From the NCBI RefSeq assembly GCF_002217435.1, contig NZ_MUHF01000003.1, positions 346,310 through 410,309 on the forward strand: a stretch of 64,000 nucleotides of DNA, read 5' to 3'. The notes beneath the pieces were generated by a model, which made no database searches, was not told where the DNA came from, and saw only the letters and a program-made list of their open reading frames with translations. Positions 18,000-28,383 of this stretch are shown here, in pieces. This stretch comes from Flavobacterium reichenbachii (GTDB taxonomy: Bacteria; Bacteroidota; Bacteroidia; Flavobacteriales; Flavobacteriaceae). The translations under genes were made by a program, and so were the position numbers. Position 1 is the stretch's first letter; each line of letters opens with the position of its first letter.

Positions 18000-18034
18000 T
18001 TTGGTAATTAATTAACTTACATTTTTTATATTTG
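18000..18034 (+). promoter_or_regulatory. promoter of the second asparagine synthase gene
   Basis: TTTG (18000-18003), then 23 bases, then TATATTTG (18027-18034), a full match to the Bacteroidota -33/-7 pattern. It predicts a start of transcription near 18041 and a leader of about 155 bases. Confidence 0.6.
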
Positions 18035-18197
18035 GCATTCCCCAAAATAAAAAAGCTGCATTTCTTTTTAAATGTTACTTACGAAAGATAAAATAAAACT
18101 TCATGTTTTCTTTTGTATGCAATAATAGTGTCTTTAAGGCGCTCATAAAGTTATGCCGGGTATCGCAAAAATTAAAATAAATAAAAAGAATAATAGT

Positions 18198-19814
18198 ATG
18201 TCTGGAATATTAGCCGTTATCGGTAAAGGAAAAGACCCGCAACTTGTAAATGAGCTTTCTAAGAGAATGTCACATCGTGGTCCTGATGAACGTGATTTGC
18301 ATATTATGGAGAATGGCAGTATAATCTGCCATGAAAGTCTGTCGATTATCGATCTGGAAACTGGTAAACAGCCAATACAGGGGACTGCGAAGGCTTGGAT
18401 GATTCATGATGGAGAAATTTACAATTATAAAGAATTAAAAGAAACGATTTTAAAAGGACATACTTTTAGAACAAAATCAGATTCTGAAGTTATTGTGCAT
18501 TTGTACGAAGAATTTGGATATGATTTTTGTAATTTGCTGGACGGGGATTTTGCTTTTGTAGTTATAGATGGTGATAATTATATTGCCGGACGTGATCCAA
18601 TTGGGATTAAACCTTTGTATTACGGATTGGATGAAAGGGGAAGAATTTATTTTTCTTCTGAAATGAAATCTATTGCAGACCAGTGTAAATCATTTTCTAC
18701 TTTTCCTCCAGGGCATTATTATACAGCAAAAACTGGTTTTGTAAAATATTATCAGCCCGAATATGAAGATCATCAAAATGCAAAACAATCTCTTGATTTA
18801 GATGTAATTCGCGAAACTTTGATCGATGCTACGCGCAAACGTTTGTTAGGAAACGTGCCTGTAGGAGTTTTGCTTTCGGGCGGTTTAGATTCATCTTTGA
18901 CTTCTGCGATTGCATCAAGATTAATGGCTGAAAATGGCAAAAAACTACAATCTTTTTCAATCGGATTAGATGCTGATTGTCCAGATAATGCTGCAGCAAG
19001 AAAAGCGGCTGCGTTTTTAGGAACAGAACATCACGAAATTCATTTTTCTGTAGAAGAGGGAGTTCAGATTTTAGAAAAAGTTATTTATCATATAGAGACT
19101 TACGATATTATTTCGGTAAGAGCTGGAGTTCCGATGTATTTATTAGCGAAAGCGATAAGCGATAAAGGAGTTAAAATTATTCTTTCCGGAGAAGGTGCCG
19201 ATGAGGTTTTCGGAGGGCATTTGTATTTTAGAAATGCGCCTTCAACAGAAGAATTTCAGGACGAAACTATAGAAAGAGTTCAGAAATTGTTTACTGCCGA
19301 TTTACTTCGCGCAGATAAAACAACAATGGCACATGGATTAGAGGCTAGAATTCCGTTTTTAGACAAGGATTTCTTAGATGCTACCATTCGTATTAAGCCA
19401 GAAGAAAAACAGCCAAAAACTTATGACGGTATTGAAAAATACATTTTAAGAAAAGCATTTGATACACCCGAAAATCCTTATCTGCCAGAAGAAATTTTAT
19501 GGAGACAGAAAGAACAGTTTTCAGATGGTGTGGGATACAATTGGGTAGATGAATTAATCGAATATTGTGCCTCACAAGTTACAGATGAGCAATTAGCGGG
19601 AGCGAGTGCAGAATTTCCGTATAATTCACCAACGACAAAAGAAGCTTATTTATACCGATCAATTTTTCATAAATACTATCCTCAGGTCAGTGCTGCGCAA
19701 ACAGTTCGAAAATGGATTCCTAAATGGCAGGAAAACCTGGATCCGAGCGGAAGAGCAAATGCGGCACACGTAAGGGCAGATGTAGAGATTTCAAAAGCTG
19801 GAATAACGGTTTAA
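18198..19814 (+). CDS. asparagine synthase-like protein with degenerate glutaminase site
   Basis: 538 residues from the ATG at 18198; an in-frame ATG at 18153 would add 15 poorly conserved residues. It is a clear paralogue of the preceding AsnB. The synthetase half is intact: SGGLDSS (227-233) and LSGEGADEVFGG. In the glutaminase half the nucleophile Cys2 is Ser (MSGILAV, codon TCT), the substrate Arg is Ser47 (HESLSIID) and the Asn of NGE is Asp71 (DGEIYN); Glu73 and Asp95 remain. It is therefore unlikely to hydrolyse glutamine and may use free ammonia, act with another subunit, or have a different acceptor. It has its own promoter and terminator. Confidence 0.88.
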   Translation: MSGILAVIGKGKDPQLVNELSKRMSHRGPDERDLHIMENGSIICHESLSIIDLETGKQPIQGTAKAWMIHDGEIYNYKELKETILKGHTFRTKSDSEVIVHLYEEFGYDFCNLLDGDFAFVVIDGDNYIAGRDPIGIKPLYYGLDERGRIYFSSEMKSIADQCKSFSTFPPGHYYTAKTGFVKYYQPEYEDHQNAKQSLDLDVIRETLIDATRKRLLGNVPVGVLLSGGLDSSLTSAIASRLMAENGKKLQSFSIGLDADCPDNAAARKAAAFLGTEHHEIHFSVEEGVQILEKVIYHIETYDIISVRAGVPMYLLAKAISDKGVKIILSGEGADEVFGGHLYFRNAPSTEEFQDETIERVQKLFTADLLRADKTTMAHGLEARIPFLDKDFLDATIRIKPEEKQPKTYDGIEKYILRKAFDTPENPYLPEEILWRQKEQFSDGVGYNWVDELIEYCASQVTDEQLAGASAEFPYNSPTTKEAYLYRSIFHKYYPQVSAAQTVRKWIPKWQENLDPSGRANAAHVRADVEISKAGITV

Positions 19815-19860
19815 ATGCGAGATAATAAATTCCAAATTCCAATTTGGGAACAGTAAAGGA

Positions 19861-19903
19861 AAATCCAAAACGAACATTTAAAATGTTTGTTTTGGATTTT
19901 TTT
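19861..19903 (+). terminator. terminator after the second asparagine synthase gene
   Basis: AAATCCAAAACGAACAT pairs with ATGTTTGTTTTGGATTT (one G-T), followed by a T-run; a strong 17-bp hairpin. Confidence 0.8.
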
Positions 19904-20141
19904 ATGCGTTTTAATTTTTTTGATTTTTGAATTTTATTTTTTTCGAAGCCATGGGATTAGAACTTTTTAAAGAATTAATTTTTAGGATATTTTCATTTTT
20001 AAAATTTGGATTTTATCCCAATTCTTCAGTATTGGAATTTAAAACTAACTTTTGGATTTATTTTCTAGTTTTTCAGACCATTGTGTTAATAACTTAAGTG
20101 CTTTAAGTGGTATTTTACTGGATATATAGCCCGCGTTTTTA
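19904..20141. other. gene-free stretch upstream of gyrB
   Basis: The asn paralogue-gyrB gap is 373 bases. Apart from the terminator at its start and the promoter box at its end it is AT-rich with T-runs. No ORF, repeat or RNA fold was recognised. Confidence 0.5.
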
Positions 20142-20149
20142 TATATTTG
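20118..20149 (+). promoter_or_regulatory. candidate gyrB promoter
   Basis: TATATTTG (20142-20149) is a full -7 match. The best -33 is CTG at 20118-20120 (one base off TTG) at a spacing of 21. The ATG follows at 20188. Confidence 0.5.
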
Positions 20150-20157
20150 CGTGTTAG

Positions 20158-22128
<1,971 letters not shown>

Positions 22129-22147
22129 ATTGAAAATTTAATAAATC

Positions 22148-22193
22148 CAATTCGTTTAATTGTTTAAATTTACTAAAACAATTAAACGAATTG
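22148..22193. repeat. perfect 18-bp inverted repeat (TTTAATTG family) between gyrB and mdh
   Basis: CAATTCGTTTAATTGTTT (22148-22165) pairs perfectly with AAACAATTAAACGAATTG (22176-22193) across a 10-base loop. No T-run follows, so it is not a standard terminator. Its sequence belongs with the GTTTAATCGTTTAAT elements near cysS and valS. Confidence 0.75.
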
Positions 22194-22238
22194 TCGTTTA
22201 AAGATATAACTTAATTAATAACCGATAAAGTATAAAAT

Positions 22239-23174
22239 ATGAAAGTTACCATTGTAGGAGCAGGAAATGTTGGAGCTACATGTGCAGATGTTATTTCTTA
22301 TAGAGGAATTGCCAGCGAAGTAGTGTTGTTGGATATTAAAGAAGGTTTTGCCGAAGGTAAAGCGTTGGATATTATGCAATGTGCCACAAATACAGGTTTT
22401 AATACCAAGGTTTCCGGCGTAACCAACGATTATTCTAAAACAGCGGGAAGTGATGTAGTGGTTATTACATCAGGAATCCCGAGAAAACCAGGAATGACTC
22501 GTGAAGAATTAATAGGTATAAATGCAGGAATTGTAAAAACAGTTGCTGAAAATGTACTGAAACATTCTCCAGATACTATAATTGTTGTAGTCTCGAATCC
22601 AATGGATACGATGACTTATTTAGCTTTAAAAGCTACAGGTTTGCCAAAAAACAGAATTATTGGTATGGGAGGAGCTTTAGATAGTTCTCGTTTCAGAACA
22701 TATCTTTCTTTGGCTTTAGATAAACCTGCAAATGATATATCAGCAATGGTTATTGGAGGTCATGGCGATACAACGATGATCCCGCTGACACGTTTGGCTT
22801 CTTATAACGGAATTCCGGTAACTGAATTTCTTTCAGAAGAAGCGTTGCAAAAAGTTGCTGCAGATACTATGGTAGGAGGAGCAACTCTTACAGGTCTTTT
22901 AGGGACTTCAGCATGGTATGCGCCGGGAGCTTCTGTTGCTTATCTGGTGGATAGTATTCTAAATGATCAAAAGAAAATGATTGCTTGCTCTGTATTCGTA
23001 GAAGGAGAATACGGCCAAAACGATATTTGTATTGGTGTGCCTTGTATCATTGGTAAAAACGGAGTAGAAGAAATTTTAGATATCAAACTAAACGATCAGG
23101 AAAAGGCTTTATTTGCAAAAAGTGCAGATGCAGTTAGAGGGATGAATGATGCCCTAAAATCGATTTTAGTATAA
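22239..23174 (+). CDS. mdh: malate dehydrogenase (LDH-like type)
   Basis: 311 residues. Rossmann motif GAGNVG (7-12), Asp32 after the second strand (NAD preference), substrate arginines Arg82 and Arg88 (GIPRKPGMTREEL) and Arg151, and catalytic His175 in IGGHGDTTM. Arg rather than Gln at the specificity loop fits malate rather than lactate. Catalyses malate/oxaloacetate interconversion in the TCA cycle. Own terminator downstream; no clear promoter box seen. Confidence 0.95.
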   Translation: MKVTIVGAGNVGATCADVISYRGIASEVVLLDIKEGFAEGKALDIMQCATNTGFNTKVSGVTNDYSKTAGSDVVVITSGIPRKPGMTREELIGINAGIVKTVAENVLKHSPDTIIVVVSNPMDTMTYLALKATGLPKNRIIGMGGALDSSRFRTYLSLALDKPANDISAMVIGGHGDTTMIPLTRLASYNGIPVTEFLSEEALQKVAADTMVGGATLTGLLGTSAWYAPGASVAYLVDSILNDQKKMIACSVFVEGEYGQNDICIGVPCIIGKNGVEEILDIKLNDQEKALFAKSADAVRGMNDALKSILV

Positions 23175-23195
23175 TGATTTGGATAAAAAAAAGAT

Positions 23196-23223
23196 AAGGC
23201 TGCACTTTTGCAGTCTTTTTTTT
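23196..23223 (+). terminator. terminator after mdh
   Basis: AAGGCTGCA (23196-23204) pairs with TGCAGTCTT (23209-23217, one G-T), followed by an eight-T run. Confidence 0.8.
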
Positions 23224-23243
23224 GAGATTAATTAATAAATAAA

Positions 23244-23274
23244 TTGGTTAATCTTTTCGTAAATTATATATTTG
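23244..23274 (+). promoter_or_regulatory. secDF promoter
   Basis: TTG (23244-23246), 20 bases, TATATTTG (23267-23274): full consensus at ideal spacing. It implies a leader of roughly 120 bases before the ATG at 23401. The leader holds only two- and three-codon ORFs and no recognisable arrest peptide. Confidence 0.65.
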
Positions 23275-23400
23275 CTCGGTTTAAGAAAAATGTTGTAATT
23301 CGTGATTCAGTTTTTTAGTTAAAAAAAATCAAGTCAGGGCTTATTTTATGGGACTTTAAAACAAAAACAAACAATAAAACATAATTAATTTTTAGTAATA

Positions 23401-26373
23401 ATGCAGAATAAAGGACTTATTAAATTTTTTGCAATTCTATTTGCATTGGTAAGTATTTACCAACTTTCTTTCACTTTTGTGGCAAATAAGGTCAAAAGTG
23501 AGGCCAAAGCTCTTGCAGGAGATAATCCTGATAAAGAATTAAAATATTTAGATTCTATTGGTAAAGAAAAAGTATTGAATCTTGGCTTTACAGATTTTAC
23601 TTATAATGAAGTAAAAAACAAGCAATTAAATAAAGGTCTTGACTTAGAAGGAGGAATCAACGTGATTCTTCAAATTTCTATTAAAGATGTATTAAAAGGA
23701 TTAGCTAATAATTCTAAAAATCCTGTATTTAATAAATCATTAGATGATGCAACTGCAAATCTAGAAGGAAATAAAACATATTTGAATAAGTTTTTTGAAG
23801 CTTTTGAAGCAAACTCAAAAGGAAATGTAAAATTAGCTTCACCAGATATCTTTGCAAACAGAAGTTTACAAGGAGAAGGCGGTGTTGATAATAAAATGAC
23901 TGACTCTGAAGTTCAAAAAGTAATCAAAAGAAAAGTTGATGAGTCTGTAGAAAGTGCTTATAAAGTACTAAGAGAACGTATCGACAAATTTGGTGTTACG
24001 CAACCTAATATTCAAAAATTAGGAGAGACAGGAAGAATCTTAGTAGAACTTCCAGGTGCTAAAGATGTAGATAGAATTAAAAAATTATTGGGTGGAAAAG
24101 CTCAATTAGAGTTCTGGGAAACTTATAAAATTGAAGAAATTGGTAATTTCTTAGTTTCTGCTAATGAAGCATTAAAAAAGACTGAAATCAAAAAGACAGA
24201 AACTAAAGCTGTTGCTAAAGATTCATTAAATGCATTATTGACAGATACTAAAGATTCTACTGAAGCTAAAAAAGGAAACAATCCATTATTTGATAAAATT
24301 ATCAATAACGGTGCTGGTCCTATTTTAGGATATTTTGCACCAAAAGATACTGCTGCTATCAATTCATATTTCAAAAGACCAGAAATTAGAGTTTTATTGG
24401 CTGCTGACCAGCACAATGCAAAGTTTGTTTGGAGTAAGCCTACAACTTTAACAGATGCTAAAGGAAAACAAATTGAAGCAGTTGAATTATATGCTTTAAA
24501 AGGAAGCAGAGACAATGTACCTGCTATGAGCGGTGGAGTTGTAACTGATGCTAAAGATACTTTTGACCAAATGGGTAAACCAGCTGTTTCTATGCAAATG
24601 AACAGTCAGGGTGCTAAAGTTTGGGAAGAATTGACAGGTAGAGCTTTTGCTCAAAAAAGTTATATTGCTATTGTTTTAGATAATATTGTTTACTCTGCTC
24701 CAGGTGTAACCAGCGGTCCTATTGCTGGTGGAAGATCTGAAATTACAGGTTCTTTTGATGTTGCAGAAACTAAAGATTTAGCAAACGTATTAAACGCAGG
24801 TAAATTACCAGCTTCTGCAGATATCGTTCAATCAACTGTTGTAGGACCATCTTTAGGTCAGGCAGCTATTGATGCAGGAACAATTTCTTCTGTATTAGGT
24901 TTCTTATTAGTTTGCGGATGGATGGTGTTCTATTATGGTAAAGCAGGCTGGTACGCTAACTTGGCTTTATTATTAAACTTACTTTTCTTATTCGGAATTA
25001 TGGCAAGTTTTGGTTTTGTACTTACATTGCCAGGTATTGCAGGTATCGTTTTAACATTAGGTACTGCGGTAGATGCCAACATTATTATATTTGAAAGAGC
25101 AAAAGAAGAATTGCGTGAAGGTAAATCATTATCTGAGGCAGTTGTTGCTTCTTACGGATGGCATGGTGCAATGCGTTCTATCATTGATGCTAACGTTACT
25201 CACGTTTTAACTGGTGCGATCTTATTCATTTTCGGAACTGGACCAATCAAAGGTTTTGCATTGACATTGCTTATCGGTATTGTAACATCATTGTTTACTT
25301 CTATCTTTATTGCAAGAATCTTTATCGACAGAAATATTGCAGGAAAAGCCGATTTAACTTTCTCTACAAATATTACTAAAAATTGGTTTACTAATTTCCA
25401 CTTTGATTTTATCAAAATCAAAAAATTCACTTACATCTTCTCTTCAATTGTAGTTGTAGTAAGTTTAATTTCTATCTTCTTCGTTAACGGATTAGATGAA
25501 GGCGTTGATTTTGTAGGAGGTAGAACTTTCCAGGTTAAATTTGAAAAACCAGTTGATGCAACTGTAGTTTCAGATGAATTATCTGCTGCTTTTGGTACTC
25601 CGGTTGAGGCTAAAATTTTAGGTGATGATGATCAGTTAAAAATTACAACAAAATACAAAATCAAAGAAGATGGAGTAGCTGTTGATGAAGAAGTAAATCA
25701 GATATTGTATAAAGCATTAGCTAAATATTTCCCAAATACTACTTACGATAAGTTTACTAATACATTTGATGGTAAAAAAGTAGGTGTATTACAAGCTTCT
25801 AAAGTTGGAGCTTCTATCTCTGAAGATATTAAAACAAACTCTTACTGGGCAGTTCTTGGTGCAATGGCAGTTATTTTCTTATACTTAATGGTTTCTTTCC
25901 GTAAATGGCAGTATTCATTAGGAGCGATTGCAGCTGTAGCGCATGACGTAATCTTCGTATTAGGAATTTACTCTTTATGTTATAAAATCATGCCTTTCCA
26001 CATGGAAATGGATCAGCACTTTATTGCTGCAATTCTTACTGTGATTGGATACTCTATGAATGATACAGTAATTGTATTTGACAGAATTAGAGAGTTCATC
26101 ATCGGAAACCGTAAAGGAAGTTTTGAAGATATTGTAAATGCTTCTATTAATACTACTTTGTCAAGAACGTTAAATACGTCATTAATGATGATCATTGTAC
26201 TGTTAACAATGTTTATCTTTGGTGGAGAATCTATTAGAGGATTCATCTTTGCAATGTTAATTGGTATTGTTGTAGGTACTTATTCATCTTTATTTATCGC
26301 AACTCCAGTATTGGTAGATTCGATTTCTTCTGATGATAAACACACTATCGAAGACAAACATAATAAGGCATAA
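23401..26373 (+). CDS. secDF: fused protein translocase SecDF
   Basis: 990 residues, a natural fusion of SecD (about 1-640) and SecF (about 650-990). SecD: an N-terminal membrane anchor, GLDLEGGINVILQI, a large periplasmic P1 domain with an inserted Lys/Glu-rich stretch (residues about 255-300), then the membrane block LPGIAGIVLTLGTAVDANIIIF. SecF: FVNGLDEGVDFVGG and GYSMNDTVIVFDRIRE, with the conserved membrane Asp residues. It uses the proton gradient to pull secreted proteins through SecYEG. Fusion is the norm in Bacteroidota. Preceded by a strong promoter and a long leader, followed by a terminator. Confidence 0.97.
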   Translation: MQNKGLIKFFAILFALVSIYQLSFTFVANKVKSEAKALAGDNPDKELKYLDSIGKEKVLNLGFTDFTYNEVKNKQLNKGLDLEGGINVILQISIKDVLKGLANNSKNPVFNKSLDDATANLEGNKTYLNKFFEAFEANSKGNVKLASPDIFANRSLQGEGGVDNKMTDSEVQKVIKRKVDESVESAYKVLRERIDKFGVTQPNIQKLGETGRILVELPGAKDVDRIKKLLGGKAQLEFWETYKIEEIGNFLVSANEALKKTEIKKTETKAVAKDSLNALLTDTKDSTEAKKGNNPLFDKIINNGAGPILGYFAPKDTAAINSYFKRPEIRVLLAADQHNAKFVWSKPTTLTDAKGKQIEAVELYALKGSRDNVPAMSGGVVTDAKDTFDQMGKPAVSMQMNSQGAKVWEELTGRAFAQKSYIAIVLDNIVYSAPGVTSGPIAGGRSEITGSFDVAETKDLANVLNAGKLPASADIVQSTVVGPSLGQAAIDAGTISSVLGFLLVCGWMVFYYGKAGWYANLALLLNLLFLFGIMASFGFVLTLPGIAGIVLTLGTAVDANIIIFERAKEELREGKSLSEAVVASYGWHGAMRSIIDANVTHVLTGAILFIFGTGPIKGFALTLLIGIVTSLFTSIFIARIFIDRNIAGKADLTFSTNITKNWFTNFHFDFIKIKKFTYIFSSIVVVVSLISIFFVNGLDEGVDFVGGRTFQVKFEKPVDATVVSDELSAAFGTPVEAKILGDDDQLKITTKYKIKEDGVAVDEEVNQILYKALAKYFPNTTYDKFTNTFDGKKVGVLQASKVGASISEDIKTNSYWAVLGAMAVIFLYLMVSFRKWQYSLGAIAAVAHDVIFVLGIYSLCYKIMPFHMEMDQHFIAAILTVIGYSMNDTVIVFDRIREFIIGNRKGSFEDIVNASINTTLSRTLNTSLMMIIVLLTMFIFGGESIRGFIFAMLIGIVVGTYSSLFIATPVLVDSISSDDKHTIEDKHNKA

Positions 26374-26398
26374 TTAAAACCTTAATTTATATAAAAAG

Positions 26399-26429
26399 AA
26401 GATCCAGTGAAAACTGGATCTTTTTTTTT
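26399..26429 (+). terminator. terminator after secDF
   Basis: GATCCAGT-GAAA-ACTGGATC (26401-26420), a perfect hairpin with an A-run before and a run of nine T after. Confidence 0.88.
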
Positions 26430-26461
26430 ATGCTTATATTTAACTTGTATAAAAAGACTAT

Positions 26462-27070
26462 ATGAGGAGATTTTTAGTGTTTATTTTCTTTTCTTTTTGG
26501 GTTCTTACAGCGTCTGCACAATTTGCAGGTAAGTTTAGTATTGGCTTTAATTATGGATTCGGAAGTGAATTTAAAAACAAGGATTATACATTTGAAAATA
26601 ATTTTTGTAAACTTCAGATTTATTACACGCTGAAAGAAAATAAAAACATCAATTATCAAATCCTCGTGCAGCCAGAAATTAATTTTGCAAAACACAAATT
26701 GCTGAATTTATATTTTGTGAAACCTGAAACACCTAATTTTGAAGAAAAGAGGGCAATATATACACAATCGAAAAATATTAGGGAGTATGTGTTGAATATA
26801 GGTTTTTTGGTGCGTAAACCAATAAATGAGGAGTTATCAGTTTATGCTTTGGCAAGTATTGGTCCGATGATTACAGATACTGAAACAGAACGTATGTCGA
26901 AAGGATTTGCTTTTGCAGATGTTTTAGCGGTTGGTTTTTGTGTAAAAATTCGACGTACTCAGTTTGATATACGACCGAGCTTAAGGCATGTCTCAAATGC
27001 GGGCTTGGGAAGTTCTAATGCAGGCTATAATACTAAAAATTTAGAATTTGGAGTTTCTTATAATCTATAA
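26462..27070 (+). CDS. PagL-like lipid A deacylase / acyloxyacyl hydrolase family outer-membrane protein
   Basis: 202 residues with a signal peptide (ending WVLTASA-Q) and alternating beta strands of a small outer-membrane barrel. Near the C-terminus is RHVSNAGLGSSNAGYNTKN (from residue 175), matching the PagL active-site pattern H-x-S-N-A-G...N-x-G-x-N with His176 and Ser178. The acidic residue of the PagL triad is not at the Pseudomonas position, where this protein has Asn. PagL removes a 3-O acyl chain from lipid A. It is monocistronic between the secDF terminator and the convergent lgt operon. Confidence 0.72.
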   Translation: MRRFLVFIFFSFWVLTASAQFAGKFSIGFNYGFGSEFKNKDYTFENNFCKLQIYYTLKENKNINYQILVQPEINFAKHKLLNLYFVKPETPNFEEKRAIYTQSKNIREYVLNIGFLVRKPINEELSVYALASIGPMITDTETERMSKGFAFADVLAVGFCVKIRRTQFDIRPSLRHVSNAGLGSSNAGYNTKNLEFGVSYNL

Positions 27071-27106
27071 AAAAAAACGCTCAGTATCGTTAAATACTAA
27101 GCGTTT
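27071..27106 (-). terminator. terminator of the cysS-yidD-lgt operon (minus strand)
   Basis: AAACGCTCAGTAT (27075-27087) pairs with ATACTAAGCGTTT (27094-27106, one mismatch). On the minus strand it is followed by a nine-T run, so it serves lgt; on the plus strand a T-run is missing. Confidence 0.75.
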
Positions 27107-27126
27107 GATATATTGTTGAGTTAATA

Positions 27127-28059
27127 TTAAGATGCAGCCAGAGGATTTCTTTGTGCTCTGATGATAAAGAAAAGTCCAATGATGATAAATGGAATACTTA
27201 ACCATTGTCCGGTTGAAAATAAGCCTAATTCTTCTTCGATACCGCCTTGGCTTTCTTTTACAAATTCTACTACAAAACGAACTACAAATAAAAGGACTAA
27301 AAACAAACCGAATAAAAGTCCTGATTTAAGTCTTGCATTTGTTTTCCAATAAAGGAAAAATAAGATTGCAAAAACAAATATATACGAGAAACCTTCATAT
27401 AATTGTGTTGGATGTTTAGCCGGAACCTGAGCAAGTAAATCAGCAAATTTAGGATCTGATACTATTGCATTGTAAGCTTCTTTTGGATTTGCAATTCCGG
27501 TTTTATTTGCAACTTCAGCTTTACTGAATTTGTCATGTAAAAATCGAATTCCAAAAGCAGAATCAGTTTCATGACCGATGATCTCCGAATTGAAAAAATT
27601 CCCTAAACGTACAAAAATAGCTCCGCTTGCAACTGGAATTACTACTCGGTCTAAGATCCATAATAAAGGGCGTTTTAATATCTTTTTGCTGTAATAATAC
27701 ATCGCAACAATAATGGCTATTGCAGCACCATGACTTGCTAATCCCTGAAATCCTGTAAATTCGAATTGTGGTTCAAATCTAAAAGGTAAAAATATTTCAA
27801 GTAGATGATTTCTAAAATACTCCCAATCGTAAAATAATACGTGTCCTAAACGAGCGCCTATTAAAGTTGCTAAAACAGTCCAGACAAATAAAGAATCTAG
27901 TTTGTCAATTGATTCGTTTTCGCGTTCAAAGATTTTTTTCATGATATACCATCCTAAACCAAAGGCAATTACGAACATCAAACTGTAGTAACGAATCATA
28001 AAAAATCCTAAATCTATTCCTTCTGAAGGATTCCAAACGATATTTAAGGGTTGTGTCAT
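27127..28059 (-). CDS. lgt: prolipoprotein diacylglyceryl transferase
   Basis: 310-residue inner-membrane protein with about seven membrane segments. Family signature FVRLGNFFNSEIIG (G-R-x-N-F-x-N-x-E-x-x-G type) and HPTQLYEGFSYI, GLASHGAAIAI and IGARLGHVLFYDW are present. It transfers diacylglycerol from phosphatidylglycerol to the lipobox cysteine of prolipoproteins, the first step for the several lipoproteins seen in this window. Last gene of a cysS-yidD-lgt run, 64 bases after yidD. Confidence 0.96.
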   Translation of the reverse strand: MTQPLNIVWNPSEGIDLGFFMIRYYSLMFVIAFGLGWYIMKKIFERENESIDKLDSLFVWTVLATLIGARLGHVLFYDWEYFRNHLLEIFLPFRFEPQFEFTGFQGLASHGAAIAIIVAMYYYSKKILKRPLLWILDRVVIPVASGAIFVRLGNFFNSEIIGHETDSAFGIRFLHDKFSKAEVANKTGIANPKEAYNAIVSDPKFADLLAQVPAKHPTQLYEGFSYIFVFAILFFLYWKTNARLKSGLLFGLFLVLLFVVRFVVEFVKESQGGIEEELGLFSTGQWLSIPFIIIGLFFIIRAQRNPLAAS

Positions 28060-28123
28060 GTATTTTTATATTTTATATGTTGTAAAAATAAATATTTAAA
28101 GTAAAGTTCCTCTTTATATAAAG

Positions 28124-28363
28124 TTAATGTTTGTGTGAACATTTCTTCTCAGGAACAGGATCGTAGCCAGTTCTTCCCCAGGGATTACAGCTTAAAATCC
28201 GCTTTATTCCCAAATAACCTCCATAAAACAATCCGTGTTTTTGTAAAGCCTGAATCATATAGGTAGAGCAAGTGGGCTCAAATCTGCAAGATGCCGGTGT
28301 AAACGGTGAAATTGCTGTTTGATAAAAACGAACTAATAAAACAAATGGAGTTATAACTTTCAT
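28124..28363 (-). CDS. yidD: membrane protein insertion efficiency factor YidD
   Basis: 79 residues: [40 protein letters not shown] and GYDPVP, the complete signature of the YidD family with its conserved cysteines. It helps YidC-dependent membrane insertion at the inner face of the membrane. It starts 20 bases after the cysS stop and precedes lgt, so it is probably co-transcribed. Confidence 0.95.
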   Translation of the reverse strand: MKVITPFVLLVRFYQTAISPFTPASCRFEPTCSTYMIQALQKHGLFYGGYLGIKRILSCNPWGRTGYDPVPEKKCSHKH

Positions 28364-28383
28364 AGTTTATTAGATATAAAAAT

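Noticed and set aside
18153..18197. Upstream in-frame ATG for the second asparagine synthase gene
   Set aside because: It would place 15 residues before the N-terminal Ntn domain, which must start at the second residue; the ATG at 18198 aligns with AsnB.
24123..24515. 130-codon open frame on the minus strand inside secDF
   Set aside because: Antisense shadow of the Lys/Ala-rich SecD P1 region; no start context, no family motif.
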